A stretch of 64,000 nt of DNA. It comes from Nilaparvata lugens. Taxonomy: Eukaryota; Arthropoda; Insecta; Hemiptera; Delphacidae. Made by a program: the position numbers and the translations under genes. The stretch is taken from positions 28,797,137 to 28,861,136 of the forward strand of contig NC_052506.1 in the NCBI RefSeq assembly GCF_014356525.2. The letters run 5' to 3'. The notes under the pieces were generated by a model that ran no database searches, was not told the DNA's origin, and saw only the letters and a program-made list of their open reading frames with translations. Of the stretch, positions 33,100 to 44,604 are shown in pieces (position 1 is the first letter of the stretch; each line of letters begins with the position of its first letter).

Positions 33100-33655
33100 T
33101 TAATTGTAGAGATTCTCATGCTCAGTCCATTCCACTCGAAATTTTCTGTTTAAATTGTATCTGAAGCTTGATAATTAAGAATCTAAAATCAAACTTTGCA
33201 TAGATGGGGCGGACCTCCTGAAATTTTTACAGATATGGGACTTGTGGCAGTTGATAGAGCTTATCGATGACTATTTCAGGTATGAATTTAATCAAAATCG
33301 TTGGAGCCATTTTCGAGAAAATCGCGAAAAACCCTGTTTTTGACAACATTTTCGCCATTTTAGCCGCCATCTTGAATCGCATTTGATCGAAATTGTTCGT
33401 GTCGGATCCTTATATTGTAAGGACCTTAGGTTCCAAATTTCAAGTCATCCCGTTAATTGGGAGATGAGATATCGTGTACACAGACGCACATACATTCATA
33501 CATACATACACACACATACAGACCAATACCCAAAAACCACTTTTTTGGACTCAGGGGACCTTGAAACGTATAGAAATTTAGAAATCTGGGTACCTTAATT
33601 TTTTTCGGAAAGCAATACTTTCCTTACCTATGGTAATAGGGCAAGGAAAGTAAAA

Positions 33656-33822
33656 TCAGACTATAGATTTATTCATCATAAATCAGCTGACAAGTGATTA
33701 CACAGATGTGTGGAGAAGCCAGTCTATTGCTGTATTTCCATAAGGTCTATAGTTTCAATCAGGTACTTGAGGATAAAAATACTGTGTGAGGTCTACTATT
33801 CACAGAACTAATAGTTACTAAT
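33656..33822 (+). repeat. R-P right part
   Basis: Resumes R-P after the nested block: TCAGACTATAGA.TTATTCATC matches 11012 onward. It ends with the GAGGTCTACTATTCACAGAA motif just before the next Helitron-like copy. Confidence 0.75.
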
Positions 33823-33939
33823 TTTTACTTTCCTTGCCCTATTACCATAGTAAAAAAGTATTGTTTTCCGAAAAAATTAAGGTACCCCAATTTCTAAATT
33901 TCTATACGTTTCAAGGTTCCCTGAGTCCAAAAAAAGTGG

Positions 33940-34028
<89 letters not shown>

Positions 34029-34337
34029 AGTGTATGTGCGTCTGTGTAAACGATATCTCATCTCCCAATCAACGGAATGACTTGAAATTTCGATCAAATG
34101 CGATTCAAGATGGCGGCTGAAATGGCGAAAATGTTGTCAAAAACAGGGGTTTTCGCGATTTTCTCGAAAACGGCTCCAACGATTTCGATCAAATTCATAC
34201 CTAGAAAAGTCATTGATAAGCTCTATCGACTGCCACAAGTCCCATATCTGTAAAAATTTCAGGAGCACCACCCCATCCATGCAAAGTTTGATTTCAGATT
34301 CCCAATTATCAGGCTTCAGATACAATTTAAACAAAAA
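33823..34337 (-). mobile_element. Helitron-like element, copy 3 (truncated)
   Basis: Hairpin end at 33823, (TG)n at 33942-34018, then the conserved interior up to about 34337, where it joins the R15-type text GGTCATAAGCCATCCCCAAT. The TCTGGTGTGG end is missing. Readings of repeated Cys-Val or Thr-His across the tract are artefacts. Confidence 0.75.
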
Positions 34338-34505
34338 ATTTCTGGTCATAAGCCATCCCCAATATTCACACAACATATCCTCAAAGTTTCATGCCGTTCT
34401 GTCAAGTAGCTTTTGAGTCTATAGGTAACAAACATACTAACAAACAAACTCACAAACAAACTAACAAACAAACTAACACACAGACATTCATTTTTATACA
34501 TAGGG
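34338..34505. repeat. R15 tail fragment with (ACAAACTA)-type repeat
   Basis: Matches 19525-19640 and 51945-52010 in part (CCATCCCCAATATTCACACA). It is followed by a CAAACTAA/CAAACTCA simple repeat (34430-34482). Confidence 0.6.
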
Positions 34506-37500
34506 ATAAATTGACTAAGATAATCATAATAATTTTCTGTTGCGCCTATTCACAATATTATTTCTTGTTGGAACAGCCCTGTTGGAGAAGATGTTCTTGT
34601 TTAAATCCAACTCCAAATCCTTTATAATTTGAATTTTTCTCCACTAATTGAATAAGTCTCTTCATTCTATCAGAACCACATTTTCGTTTGTGAACATCAT
34701 GAACATTGTTATATTCCAAAAATAGTTAATATTATCAGAGAACGAGGTAAGTAGTGATGAATTTATGTGTGAGCTACGATCAAATAATCAGATAGATTGG
34801 AACTAGTTAACAATGTGAAAGAACATTCATGGAAATGCCTTGATATAATTGATAAAAATTTCTAATTAACAATTTTTTAATGGAAATTGAATAATAGAGA
34901 ACACAAAAAACTGACTAGAAATTTCAAAACTATCGATACAATCCAGTTTTAATTACTCAACATACAAAACGTTTGTCAGGAAACACAATAAGTTGAATAA
35001 TAATGTGACATATTCATGTCATTAATTATTAAAAATATATTATGTTTAGCACAGTATAAATGATTGTCTGCTTCCAGTTGTCAACTGAGAGATGGAGGGT
35101 AGATAGGGACAGGAATAGGACTACTGAGAAATTCGATTTGAAGCTCCTAGGGGAGAAGTTATCCCATTGGTTGATGACTCCACTGTTAAACGTACTGCAC
35201 CTTGTTCTGCTCATCCAAACTGTAAAATCTGTTGCTCTGTGTCATGTTTGAGATTCCGAGTTCTCAAATTTATTTCCTATGTGATAGATTGTCTAACTTT
35301 GTTAACATTTTATATGTTTTTGTACCCAGTCTTCATTGCTGTTCAAAATTAAAATAGACTGTCGCCAGCATAGAAATTCTGAACTATCAAGGGGTAATAA
35401 GAGCTGATAAGAGCTAATAACATGTAGTGATACTGGCAGCTCTGTAATATATCCATCAATGGTTCAAGTGATCTCTGGAGGTGAATTTTCCTCATGAATT
35501 CTCCTTTTTTCACTTTCAAAAAATTCGCAATATTAACTTTTAAAATGATTTATTCCATCATTTGAATTCAATTCTAATGGATCAGAATCAATAAATTCAA
35601 TGTAAAATTTCAAGTATTATTTGTGATATGAATACTTTGCTAGAATTTGAGTGTGGAAATGATGATAACTGTAATCTGTAATGGGCTGTTTATTTTGATT
35701 TGATATATGATTCGAGTTGGATTCAACACAATCTACCACGAAATATCATTAGAATAATATTCACTGTGATTCCACTTTCTATATCTATAATTTGAAAATT
35801 ACGACACAAAGCATTTGTTGTCAAACACATGGATCAAAAATAATCTTTTCAAAATATCTATATGGAATCCAATAAATTAATATGGAAGTAGAGAATAATT
35901 TATCCAGTTCATAGATTAATCTCGAACGAAGTCTAATCACACAATAATATATAATTTGATGATACTCTTACGCATCCACATCGGCACGTGTCTTTTATAA
36001 ACCAAAGGAAGAAGCTTGAAAACATTAAGGATGGCCTAAGTCATTCCATGGAACCAACAACTCATACATTATTTCAGTGCTCGGCCACATGACTTCTTTT
36101 ACGACTTCGAGGCCCAAAGTTTATGGTTAAGGAGAACAATTTCATGTTTCCTCGGCCCTTTTTAAAGAGACCACTACTTTTGTTGTAATGTGTTGAAGAT
36201 TTCCCAGAATGAAATTATTCTCAATCTTCATGATGTTCTTTATGAGTTGAGATTTTCATTCTAAAATGAAATTTCAAGAATTCCTATATGGAAAAATTGT
36301 ACAGAATGGCTCTCCTGTAAAATATTTCAACCAATAAGAACTTCGATTATACAGTATAAGGCATTCAACAATTTTTGAGATTAGACATGAACTTTGAAAA
36401 CACACAAAAATGTCACGATTCAATGAGTCCAAGGGTATTAGAAAACTATCAAGCAATTGAAAAACTAGAACTCCAATCTGTAGCATATTTGCAGACCTGA
36501 AAATTCAACTAAGAAGAAAATATACTGGATTTGTTTTGGCTACTATACTTCAAACAACACTATAACGATATAGATTGTTATAAATAACTAGCCCATTGTC
36601 TTTGTCAGTGTAAAATTCCATCCTATGTAGGATTCATTGCCTGTATTTGACTTTGCTATTGTGATAATATTGAAGAATCTATCGAGTGTTATGAGCAGTT
36701 AATACTTGATTTATCATAGTACATTATCCATAGTATATCATTGGCGAAATTATGAACGTTGTTGTATTCTTGACGTTCTCAAATGAAGAAGTGTTGTTTG
36801 ATATAAAGGTATCGAATCACAATAATTCAAAACTCACGCGTTCATAGCGTTGAGAGTATTGAGAGGGATGATATGGGCGGGGCTGTGGAAAAGCCAACCC
36901 GTTCAGATTCATTGATTCATATTTTCATACAAGTGACAACTGTTGGCGAGAGGCAGAAGAAATCAGAGAAAATTTGCCGTCCTAGGTAAAAGATCTGCTT
37001 GATGCCTCTCGCAACCAGAATGTGGTATATTTAATTATTACATTGTAAGCTATTAAATGATTTAAATTTCATCTCCAAAGTCATTCCTAAAGAAATGATA
37101 GTTATTGTTTCAATGCTCAATTTATTGTTTCATAGACAATTATCAGAAGTTGAATATCAAAAAATTAAAAGTTATTTATAATTATGAATAAGCACTGAAA
37201 TAATGAACGAAGTGATTCTGAAAGCAATTCAATATTGTAGTATTTATCGAGAAGAAATTGCAAAACATACCCCAGATGGAATAGAAAAGAAGAACGAATT
37301 TATTGTTTGGAACAGTAACATAGAATAAATTAATAAGCGTAGTATCATAACTGAATAAAAACATAATGAACTACTTGTTTATTGCGAATCTCTACTTAGT
37401 TTCAGTTATTTCTTACCAGGAGTTATATCTGCAGGTTCAGAGCTCACCTAGAATGTTACTCACAATTTAGTTTTGAAGTGAGATTTCTCAATCCATTGTC

Positions 37501-37557
37501 TACATATTTATTGAGTCGTCTATGCATTTTTTCTCTATCAATTCAAAATTAAAATTT
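34506..37557. other. no gene recognised; low-repeat DNA
   Basis: Probably intronic or intergenic. A segment at 35056-35250 is richer in G+C and has readings of 61-63 codons in overlapping frames (for example STERWRVDRDRNRTTEKFDL and VKRTAPCSAHPNCKICCSV); no family can be named. None of the expected downstream exons of the dipeptidase gene was found here. Confidence 0.45.
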
Positions 37558-37684
37558 AAAAACACTTTTGAAGTGGAAACACTTCTTTCAGCAGTGACTA
37601 CCTTTACTCTGAAAATGACCCACATCAGGTCAAAACGTCGTCACTGCTAAAAAGTAAGTAGTGTTTCCACTTCAACAGTGTTTT
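37558..37684. repeat. short inverted repeat, about 40-bp arms
   Basis: 37558-37598 and 37640-37684 are imperfect reverse complements (outer AAAACACT, inner AGCAGTGAC) around a 41-bp spacer. Possibly a small MITE remnant; no target duplication noticed. Confidence 0.6.
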
Positions 37685-37753
37685 CAAATTCAATGATTAT
37701 AAATGTCGATGCTATATTAATAGGTTATTTTAATCTTCCATGAATTGAATGTA

Positions 37754-37930
37754 TCTAAAGGTGCGTACAGATATACGCGCCGCGAACATGAGCAATTCAC
37801 TTTTAATCAGCTGACTATATCTGTATTTTTACAGAACCGGTATAAGATATAGACATAAAAAGCTTGGCTTCAGCTGATTAAAAGTGGATTGCTCATGTTC
37901 GCGGCGCGTAAATATGTACGCACCTTTAGA
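37754..37930. mobile_element. MITE with ~55-bp inverted repeats and TA ends
   Basis: TCTAAAGGTGCGTACA... at 37754 is answered by ...GTACGCACCTTTAGA at 37930, with inner GCCGCGAACATGAGCAAT and CAGCTGA also inverted. TA occurs at both junctions, as for Tc1/mariner-type MITEs. It sits 43 bp beyond the splice donor of the dipeptidase exon, inside its intron. Confidence 0.75.
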
Positions 37931-37973
37931 AGGCCAGAGTGTCTATCGCTCAAATGAATGAAAATATAATCAC

Positions 37974-38130
37974 CTGAGCAGCGACTCGTCCGGAGCGTAG
38001 ACGCAGGAGGTCAGTGTGCGACCAAGCTGACCGCGACCAGGGAGGAACCTTGCGAAGATCTTCACCAAACTTCAGTTCACCTAGTCGATTGTGAACGAAC
38101 TTTCTTATATTCCACGGCAAATCGTTATGT
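37974..38130 (-). CDS. internal exon of a membrane (renal-type, M19) dipeptidase
   Basis: A 157-bp exon on the minus strand is bounded by an acceptor (TATCTGTTACAG before 38130) and a donor (GTGATT after CTGCTCAG at 37974). It starts with one base completing a split codon, then 52 codons without stops: HNDLPWNIRKF ... WSHTDLLRLRSGRVAAQ. In this zinc peptidase family the text DGHNDLPW carries the His-x-Asp zinc ligands, and the residues after GxVxAQ are FWS.Y; the exon begins exactly after a Gly codon split GG/A, as expected. The enzyme hydrolyses dipeptides, usually as a GPI-anchored or secreted ectoenzyme. The flanking exons were sought and not found, so they lie beyond the window or in sequence I missed. 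The family call is from memory of the motif and was not searched. Confidence 0.8.
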
Positions 38131-40879
38131 CTGTAACAGATAATTAACGATTCAATCTAATGCATCATATGCTACCACTTACCATGGAATTATTCTATGT
38201 ATATATTTATTTTGAATTTTCATAAGTTGGAATGATGGAAGAGTGCTTCAAGTGGAGAAGGGTTATTCACAATAACCATTTTAGAACCTATTGGTATTTT
38301 TTGTAAATGAGAAATAATATGTGATTCATATTACACATTGGTTATGATTTTATTTAATGAAGGGATATGTAGGATCGATGTTTTTGTGCGAGCATTAGTT
38401 ATCCAGCTTCCTTATGAAGGAGATAAGGCATAGCAGGAGAAATATTATTGAGCCAGATTAATGGGGGTATCACATTTAGTGTTACAACTGATATCACTAA
38501 CTTTTTTGGCAGTCCGACTGCTTCATCAGATATGAGAGTCATTAATCAATATTGTCCTAAGAGAAGCTGTGGTGGGGGGTGGGACGGATGGAAGAGGTGG
38601 AGAAGCACATCCCCATGAACGAGGTCACGTGGCCCGAAATCGAGGCTGATAGATTTTAATGAACGGAGCACCGGAACGTAAAATGTGAGTTGGAATCGAT
38701 TTCATACGGATCGATGGAATTGTACTCTCGTGAATCGACGACGGTTGCTCTTCAATCTGTTACATCAGGAGCACCGAGTGCAAGCGGATTCGTCGGAAGC
38801 TGCTCGTTCAGAAGCGTCTTGTGTTTGCACTGCTAGACTAAATTTACATATTCTTTGACAGATCTTGCAAATGCGACGTCTCCACCGTCGAACTAATTAG
38901 TATGATTTGAAGAAAGATTGACGCTTGTTATTCTCTCTAGACTGGAGAGAATTCAACTTCACTCCAGCAGTTCAGAAGATGCTATCCTCTAATATTTTGC
39001 ATCAAGTAAAATATTCCAATGCTAAATTCTCCTGAAAATACGAGATATGAGGGGCTAACTGCTAGCTCTAGTTCTATAAAATAAAGATTCTACATTGTAT
39101 CTAATACGATGAGATATGTAAAATCTCTCGAATCTTTCTTTGCACTATTAGAATATGGAGCGAAATTTCTAAATTAGTATAAAATGTCAATTGTATTCTT
39201 TACTTGTGAAACTCCATGTTCATTCAACTCCATATTGAGAGCCGTTTCCTCGATTAGTATGACCTGCTATGTAGATTATTTCTAGGTGGGTTTTATTATA
39301 CTGTTGTTCAGAATAAAATGTGAAATAAAAGATGTTTTCAAGTACAGTAGAATAACTGAAACTCAGACAAACTCAAAACATTGTGGAACATTGGGGGTAC
39401 GGTAATGCAATATTCATTCTATAGATTCAATTTGAATTCGAATTTAAATTCAATCATTCCAATTTTATCTGAAGAGGAATGTAAAACTTTTAACTTTTAT
39501 AATATATTCAATTGAAATCTCGAAGCTGCTACAATTTGAAAACTACAGCTAAATACAGTATTATTAAATCTGAATTCAACTTTTCCATTTCTCGATAATG
39601 AAAGCTGACAAGATTTCAAGCAAGTTTGTACAGCAATGATGCCCGTTGAAGGCAACAGCAACAGCATCAGTACGGTGGTACTGTAGCAGCAACTCAGTAG
39701 CAAAAGTTTGAGACTTAAGTGAGATGGCGTAACTACGAATCTGAATCCGCATTAATCCCTAAGCTTGCAGCTATAAAGGAATATTATTTATTCGCTCTCC
39801 ACTCTCACCAAGTGCATTAGAGACAAGGACCAAAAACGGTGGGGAAGTTTCTACTTTGTGGTTAATTTAGCTCGAACTGAGAATTCGCCTGTAGAGGCTC
39901 AGTCCGTATCAACCGTGACTATGACTATTTTCATTCAGTGGGACTTGCTCTGCTCCAGTTCCAACAGTTAACTGGCTGGCAAGTTGGCTGACTGGTTATT
40001 TACGAATTCAATTGAAGTTGTGCATTTGGTAGCTGACCTGTTCATGAATGTGCATAAGATTCTAATAAGAGGGACAACCAGTATGATATGAATAAGATAA
40101 CGGTTGAATTGAGTTGGTGGGTGTTATTGAGAAACTTGATGAGAGTGAAGTTGAGTTCAGAGTGAACATCAAACATTAGATGAGTTTACTTCACCCTAAT
40201 AAATACACAAATTATCACTACAGATGGCAAGGATGGGCGTTCTTCCCTGTAATAACAGGCTGTTACAATGACAGCAAAAGATTTTCCCTTTGAAATCTAC
40301 TGGGCTCTTGTTACGTACTTTAATTCTTAAATAATCATTCATGTCAAATCTGTTGATCCAATAAATATGAACTATGGCCTGATCAGCGCAAAAATCAATT
40401 CGAAGAGAAAAATAAACATATATAATACGAGTGTACTCGAGTTATGTAGAAATGGCCAAAGCAGTGAAGATGATCCGAGTGAAGGATCAAAGACGAATGC
40501 CTGCTCTTCTCGCTTGTGTTCACCCCATTTATCAACGAGGTTTTCATCAATCATGACATGGAAAATAAGCGGATGAATTCAAGGGCTGATGTATGTTGAA
40601 GATTTTTTCTTCTTGCATCTACGCATAGAACATTACACAGAATGATACTGCGAGAATAATTTATGATAACGTAAATGTAGGCGAAAAAATAAGTTCAATT
40701 ATCGCAATGGGAGTTTGAAAATATGCAGAGTTCTCATGATTTTTCCATTTATGAAGAGAATAGAGTATTGACAATGTGGCTTGCATTAGAGCAACTTATT
40801 GGAGAAACAAATTTCCAATTGCGGATAATGTCCACATAAGCTTTTTGTTTATGAGTGATTGATGAGATGATCAAACTTC
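38131..40879. other. no gene recognised; upstream intron/flank of the dipeptidase exon
   Basis: Low-repeat DNA. The stretch 38560-38830 is G+C-richer than its surroundings and on the minus strand lies upstream of the exon, so it could hold a promoter, 5' untranslated exon or regulatory DNA; no ORF or splice site there convinces. No repeat partner was noticed. Confidence 0.4.
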
Positions 40880-40950
40880 CATGCCTACCGACGGGGTTCG
40901 AACCCACGACCAGGTAGCGCTAGTAGACTGAAGGGTGCAGGACCATAGCT
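40880..40950 (-). repeat. tRNA-like B-box relic (SINE head or tRNA fragment)
   Basis: GGGTTCGAACCC with flanks GTCGTG and CGTCGG looks like a T-arm/B box and part of the acceptor stem, preceded on the minus strand by TCTACTAGCGCTACCTGG. No matching 5' acceptor half or A box is convincing, so it is not called as a tRNA gene. Confidence 0.35.
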
Positions 40951-41011
40951 GATGCTATGCTTATTATATCTGAATCTTTCTGTTTCTTCCTGTGCAATTA
41001 CAAAAATGTAA

Positions 41012-41087
41012 TTGACTGAACGAAGTGAGGTCTAAGATTCAAGTTGACAGTTTGGCATTTCTCTTAATGTTTGAATGTTTATATGTT
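41012..41087 (+). repeat. R-P 5' fragment
   Basis: GACTGAACGAAGTGAGGTCT through TTTATATGTTG matches 10779 onward, then passes into R1 at 41088. Confidence 0.7.
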
Positions 41088-42720
41088 GTAACGTTATTTT
41101 TTCTATAACGTGTGCCCTGCATGGCCGCAGTCGGTAGAGCAAAGATTTTTGAATATATAATATTTTTCGTGACTCCTGAAAGAGCAATAGTACCAATTTC
41201 TTACCAGTTCTCATGGGAGCTCAAACAATTCTCTGCTTTCGCTGGCTGCAAACGTCGGCCGCTTTAACAGTTCACAGTTTTTGTGACTGATTTGGTGTAC
41301 TCCACAAATATAGATGCGGTAGAGATAGACAGATATAAGGGCTCTGATTATCGTACTAGACAATGCGGTATCGCCACCAATGCCACCCGCCACCATTCGC
41401 CAAAGTGGTCAGCAATGAAAAATGATACCGAGTGGAATCAAAGGCGACACTCTATCAGAATACCTTATAAATTCTATTAATTTACATCGTTGCTGCACTT
41501 AATACTATGACCTTTAAGTTTCTTCAAATCAGATGTGCTGGTACAGGATAATTCAAATAAATCTCGGGAACATATTATTTCCAAAGACTTAACAATCACT
41601 GCTGTATATCGCTAATTGATCCAACTTATTCGGTGAAGAATACAGTTGGCTGATAATTTTAATAATAGGTCAATAATAATAATAAAATAAAATATAACAA
41701 GATTGGTCATGCATGGAGATAGGATAATAAATGAAAGGCACACCATTCAATGAACATAAAAACATATAGTTACATGAAAAATTCAACGAGCAATAAATAA
41801 AAAATATAGAGCAACAAATATAAAAATAATATTATAATAAATATATATCAAAAAATATCACAGATAGCTCACAACTTTGTTTCTTAGCACGAATTATTAC
41901 CATGTGCTTCTTTAATTAGCAAATATGTTCTTTCCAATTATACAGCTCAGTTATTATACTTGCTGTTGCTTGTCGAATAAAACTTTATGAATCTTCTTTC
42001 CAAATTAATATAAAAATTAAATAAAAATTAAAAATCTCAAAATATATATATGTGTATATCTCTCAGGGCTTGGGTTCGGCCTCTGGTGGAAATTAGATAA
42101 ATAAATTCATCTTATGAACGTGAGCTTTGTAAAAAATCTAATAAATTACTGATAAAAATATATAAGTGAGCATGTAATTATAATAAATCAAATATTAATA
42201 GATATTCCCTCAGTGCATATTTATAGTAATCTCATAAACTTTTCTTAAAAAATATTCCCTCTACTTTTTAATACTTGCACAAGTTTTGATATTACTTTTA
42301 ATATTTAAACAACCTTTCGACGAGCTACCTTTTATAGATTATGATAATTCGAAGCACTGAGGGCCCTCTCAAATAAAGTCATGTGTTGAAATTCATAATT
42401 TTGATGGCACTCCAGTTTAGTTTTGATGTCCTAGGCCTTCGTGGTGGGCTGCTGTCGTTTTCTTCTAGGGGATTGTTTAATATTAATGACTCCTGTTATA
42501 ATACAATTCACTTAGTCTTATACAATTAATTTCTAAATATTAACTTTGAATGCTTAAATGTGCAAATATTGAAAAGGGATCTAGTCTTGTGCTCTATAAA
42601 TTGGTGGCTGTTCCCGGTAACCTCTAGCAAGCAAGTGGGCTTAGACCTACCCTATTGTTTTCACAACCATACTTCAGTATTTTTGAATTTGCATATTATT
42701 AAAATATCCACTCTGATTGG
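41088..42720. repeat. dispersed repeat R1, copy 2 (uninterrupted)
   Basis: Homologous to 208-3515 without the inverted-repeat element or the LINE tail, so it serves as the empty site for both. No coding function is evident. Confidence 0.7.
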
Positions 42721-42814
42721 TGCTATCCTAGCCTCACTACTACACAATAATGTGATTCAAACTTGTCAGAATATAGTCCATGCTCATATGACATAATAAA
42801 TATTCATTTAATCC

Positions 42815-42962
42815 CTTGGAGGAGACGACTTCGGCTACCAACAATCCAGGACTACCAGGAATTTCGGATCGCCGCCAGCAACTTATAAAAATTCAGCACG
42901 TGAGTGATACATAGTCGAAATAAAATTAGGGCGCCCTCAGTGCTTTGAGTGGGATAAAAATA
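42815..42962 (-). repeat. inverted R1 segment
   Basis: The reverse complement contains GCACTGAGGGCGCCCTAA, TCACGTGCTGAA and CGAAGTCGTCTCCTCCAAGG, matching 2725-2860. It adjoins the gypsy RT fragment. Confidence 0.7.
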
Positions 42963-42979
42963 AAAGCGGGATAAATATA

Positions 42980-43333
42980 ATGTGGGTAAATAAAGTTGAT
43001 ACTTCTGTACAAAAGTATCTCACTATTTCTACTCATAAAGGATTTTTCAGATATTCACGCCTTCCTTTTGGGATAAAAATAGCAACAGCAGCTTTTCAGT
43101 GTAAAATGGATCAAATCTTGGCTGGCTTGGAAGGCGTTGCATGTCTTTTAGACAATGTAATAATAACAGCTCCCACAAGAGAAGAACACATTAACAGAGT
43201 CAGGGAAGTGTTAAAACGTTTTGAAAACAATGGACTTCGAGTACAAACCACAAAATGTAAATGGTTTGAGGAATCGGTAAACTATTTGGGACACAGAATA
43301 GATCAAACAGGTATACACCCCACAACTGGTTAG
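42980..43333 (+). pseudogene. gypsy RT fragment with altered catalytic box
   Basis: 117 codons of Ty3/gypsy RT palm: GFFRYSRLPFGIKIATAAFQ, then LLDNVIITAPT where YxDD is expected, so the second catalytic Asp is Asn, then EEHINRVREVLKRF and YLGHRIDQTGI. The 5' part of RT is missing. Text stops at 43324 where the tandem-repeat block begins; its continuation (RNase H end) is at 45805. Confidence 0.85.
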
Positions 43334-43469
43334 CAAGTCAGCTTCCCAAGTTGGAGGTTCCAAGCTCAAATCCAAGGCGGTAAAGGTAAGTATTAAATGT
43401 CAGTATCAACAGAACCAGAGGATATATATTTTTTTTGTATGTAGTGGGTAGACTGGCCCACCACTACCA

Positions 43470-43595
43470 GTCAGCCCGCCGCCAGTCGCCCGGCCGCCGC
43501 CAGTCGCCCCACAAGTCGCCCGGCCGCCGCCAGTCGTCTGGCCGCCGCCGACTGCTGCCGGCCGCCGCCGACCGCCGCCAGGCATCCCACCGGCC
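43470..43595. repeat. GC-rich GCCGCCGCCAGTCG-type tandem repeat
   Basis: Irregular units of CGGCCGCCGCCAGTCGCC. It stands out sharply in an AT-rich region. Readings of Gly- or Arg/Pro-rich peptides on both strands (43406-43680) are repeat artefacts. Confidence 0.8.
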
Positions 43596-43884
43596 GAGGC
43601 CAAGACGGCTTCAATTTGGTAGTAGCCCTCATCACACCAATCAGTTAATATCTAATGTATTACCATTTGTAATATGTTAATAAAGAAATAAACCATCATT
43701 GGCTGATCCACTGTCTAAAACAACTCTCATGTAATGATGTAAACATGTCATAAACCTCATTTTATGTGTTAACCATTGATTGAGAGTTTCATTAATTCAT
43801 ATAGGTAAAAAATCACCTTACTTTACTTTAGGCGACTCCACTCCACCTCCCTCTGTCACATGACCAATGGTCGCCAGCATTAAG

Positions 43885-44045
43885 GACTCTAGCTCAAGAT
43901 GCTCATGCACAACCTGTCACTCTACATGGTCATGGAGGCCTATCACTCCAGATCAATATGTACATGGTAGACCTACTAGATCAAGATGTCCATGAGAGAC
44001 TCTAGATCAACATGGTCATGCTGCTCTAGAGATCAAAATGGTATT
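43885..44045. repeat. degenerate CTAGATCAANATGGTCATG repeat
   Basis: Loosely repeated units of 35-45 bp built on CTAGATCAACATGGTCATG and variants, about four to five copies. Confidence 0.55.
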
Positions 44046-44158
44046 GAAGATTGATATTTTCAATGACTCCCACTCCATGCTCAGACATGACATATTCTCA
44101 ATGACCCTCACTCCTCCTGTCACATGTCTGTATAGCATCATTGGGTCGTCCACTCAGT

Positions 44159-44432
44159 GGTCAGTCAGTCAGTTCAATTACTGATCAGTCTGATCAGTAA
44201 CTGATCAGTCACTGTTCAGTCACTGTTCAGTTATTGATCAGTCACTGAACAGTCACTGATCAGTCTGATCAGTCACTGTTCAGTCACTGATCAGTCTGAT
44301 CAGTAACTGATCAGTCACTGTTCAGTCACTGATCAGTCACTGATCAGTCACTGTTCAGTCATTGATCAGTCTGATCAGTAACTGATCAGTCACTGATCAG
44401 TCACTGATCAGTCACTGATCAGTCACTGTTCA
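44159..44432. repeat. TCAGTCACTGA satellite
   Basis: 11-bp units TCAGTCACTGA/TCAGTCACTGT with interspersed TCAGTCTGATCAGTAACTGA. ACTGATCAGT is self-complementary, so the array can fold at many places. Confidence 0.9.
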
Positions 44433-44604
44433 CTTACAGCATGCTGCAATGAGCATAAACATAGTTGGTAAAGTATACATAGTATAGGAGCTAGTAGAAG
44501 GCTAGAATTGCTCATTATTGCAATCAAACAGGTATATTGTAGGAACAATAGTTAAGAGTACAAGGCACATCCTGCACTATCAACTCCTATAGTAAATTTC
44601 TATT

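Larger units (their letters stand above)
20298..33655 (+). mobile_element. Helitron-like element, copy 2, split by the BEL/Pao insertion
   Basis: The first end is at 20298-20574 (TTTGGTGTGGCGCACTCACA, ACTTTCCTTGCC) and the remainder at 33100-33655, including GGAAAGCAATACTTTCC and GGGCAAGGAAAGTAAAA. Comparison with the empty R-P site at 11005-11012 places the insertion between A and T with no clear target duplication. The (CA)n tract is short here (near 33490-33520, mixed with CATA). Confidence 0.8.

Noticed and set aside
35056..35250. piggyBac-type Cys-rich C-terminus
   Set aside because: Only a vague spacing of Cys residues, with frames broken; not enough to name.
36841..36891. Possible micro-exon on the minus strand (TTTTCCACAG acceptor, GTGAGT donor)
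   Set aside because: The splice-like ends are good, but the 51-bp reading matches no family and is not the expected next dipeptidase exon; too short to support.
38560..38830. First exon or promoter of the dipeptidase gene
   Set aside because: Only a G+C rise; no ATG-led reading ending in a GG|GT donor in the needed phase was found.
43324..43375. tRNA-like stretch after the gypsy RT fragment
   Set aside because: GGAGGTTCCAAGCTCAAATCC recalls a T arm, but no cloverleaf can be completed.
43406..43680. Gly- or Arg/Pro-rich ORFs on both strands
   Set aside because: Products of the GCCGCC tandem repeat in all frames.
44159..44432. Possible CRISPR-like array
   Set aside because: Units are contiguous 11-mers without spacers in a eukaryotic sequence; simple satellite.
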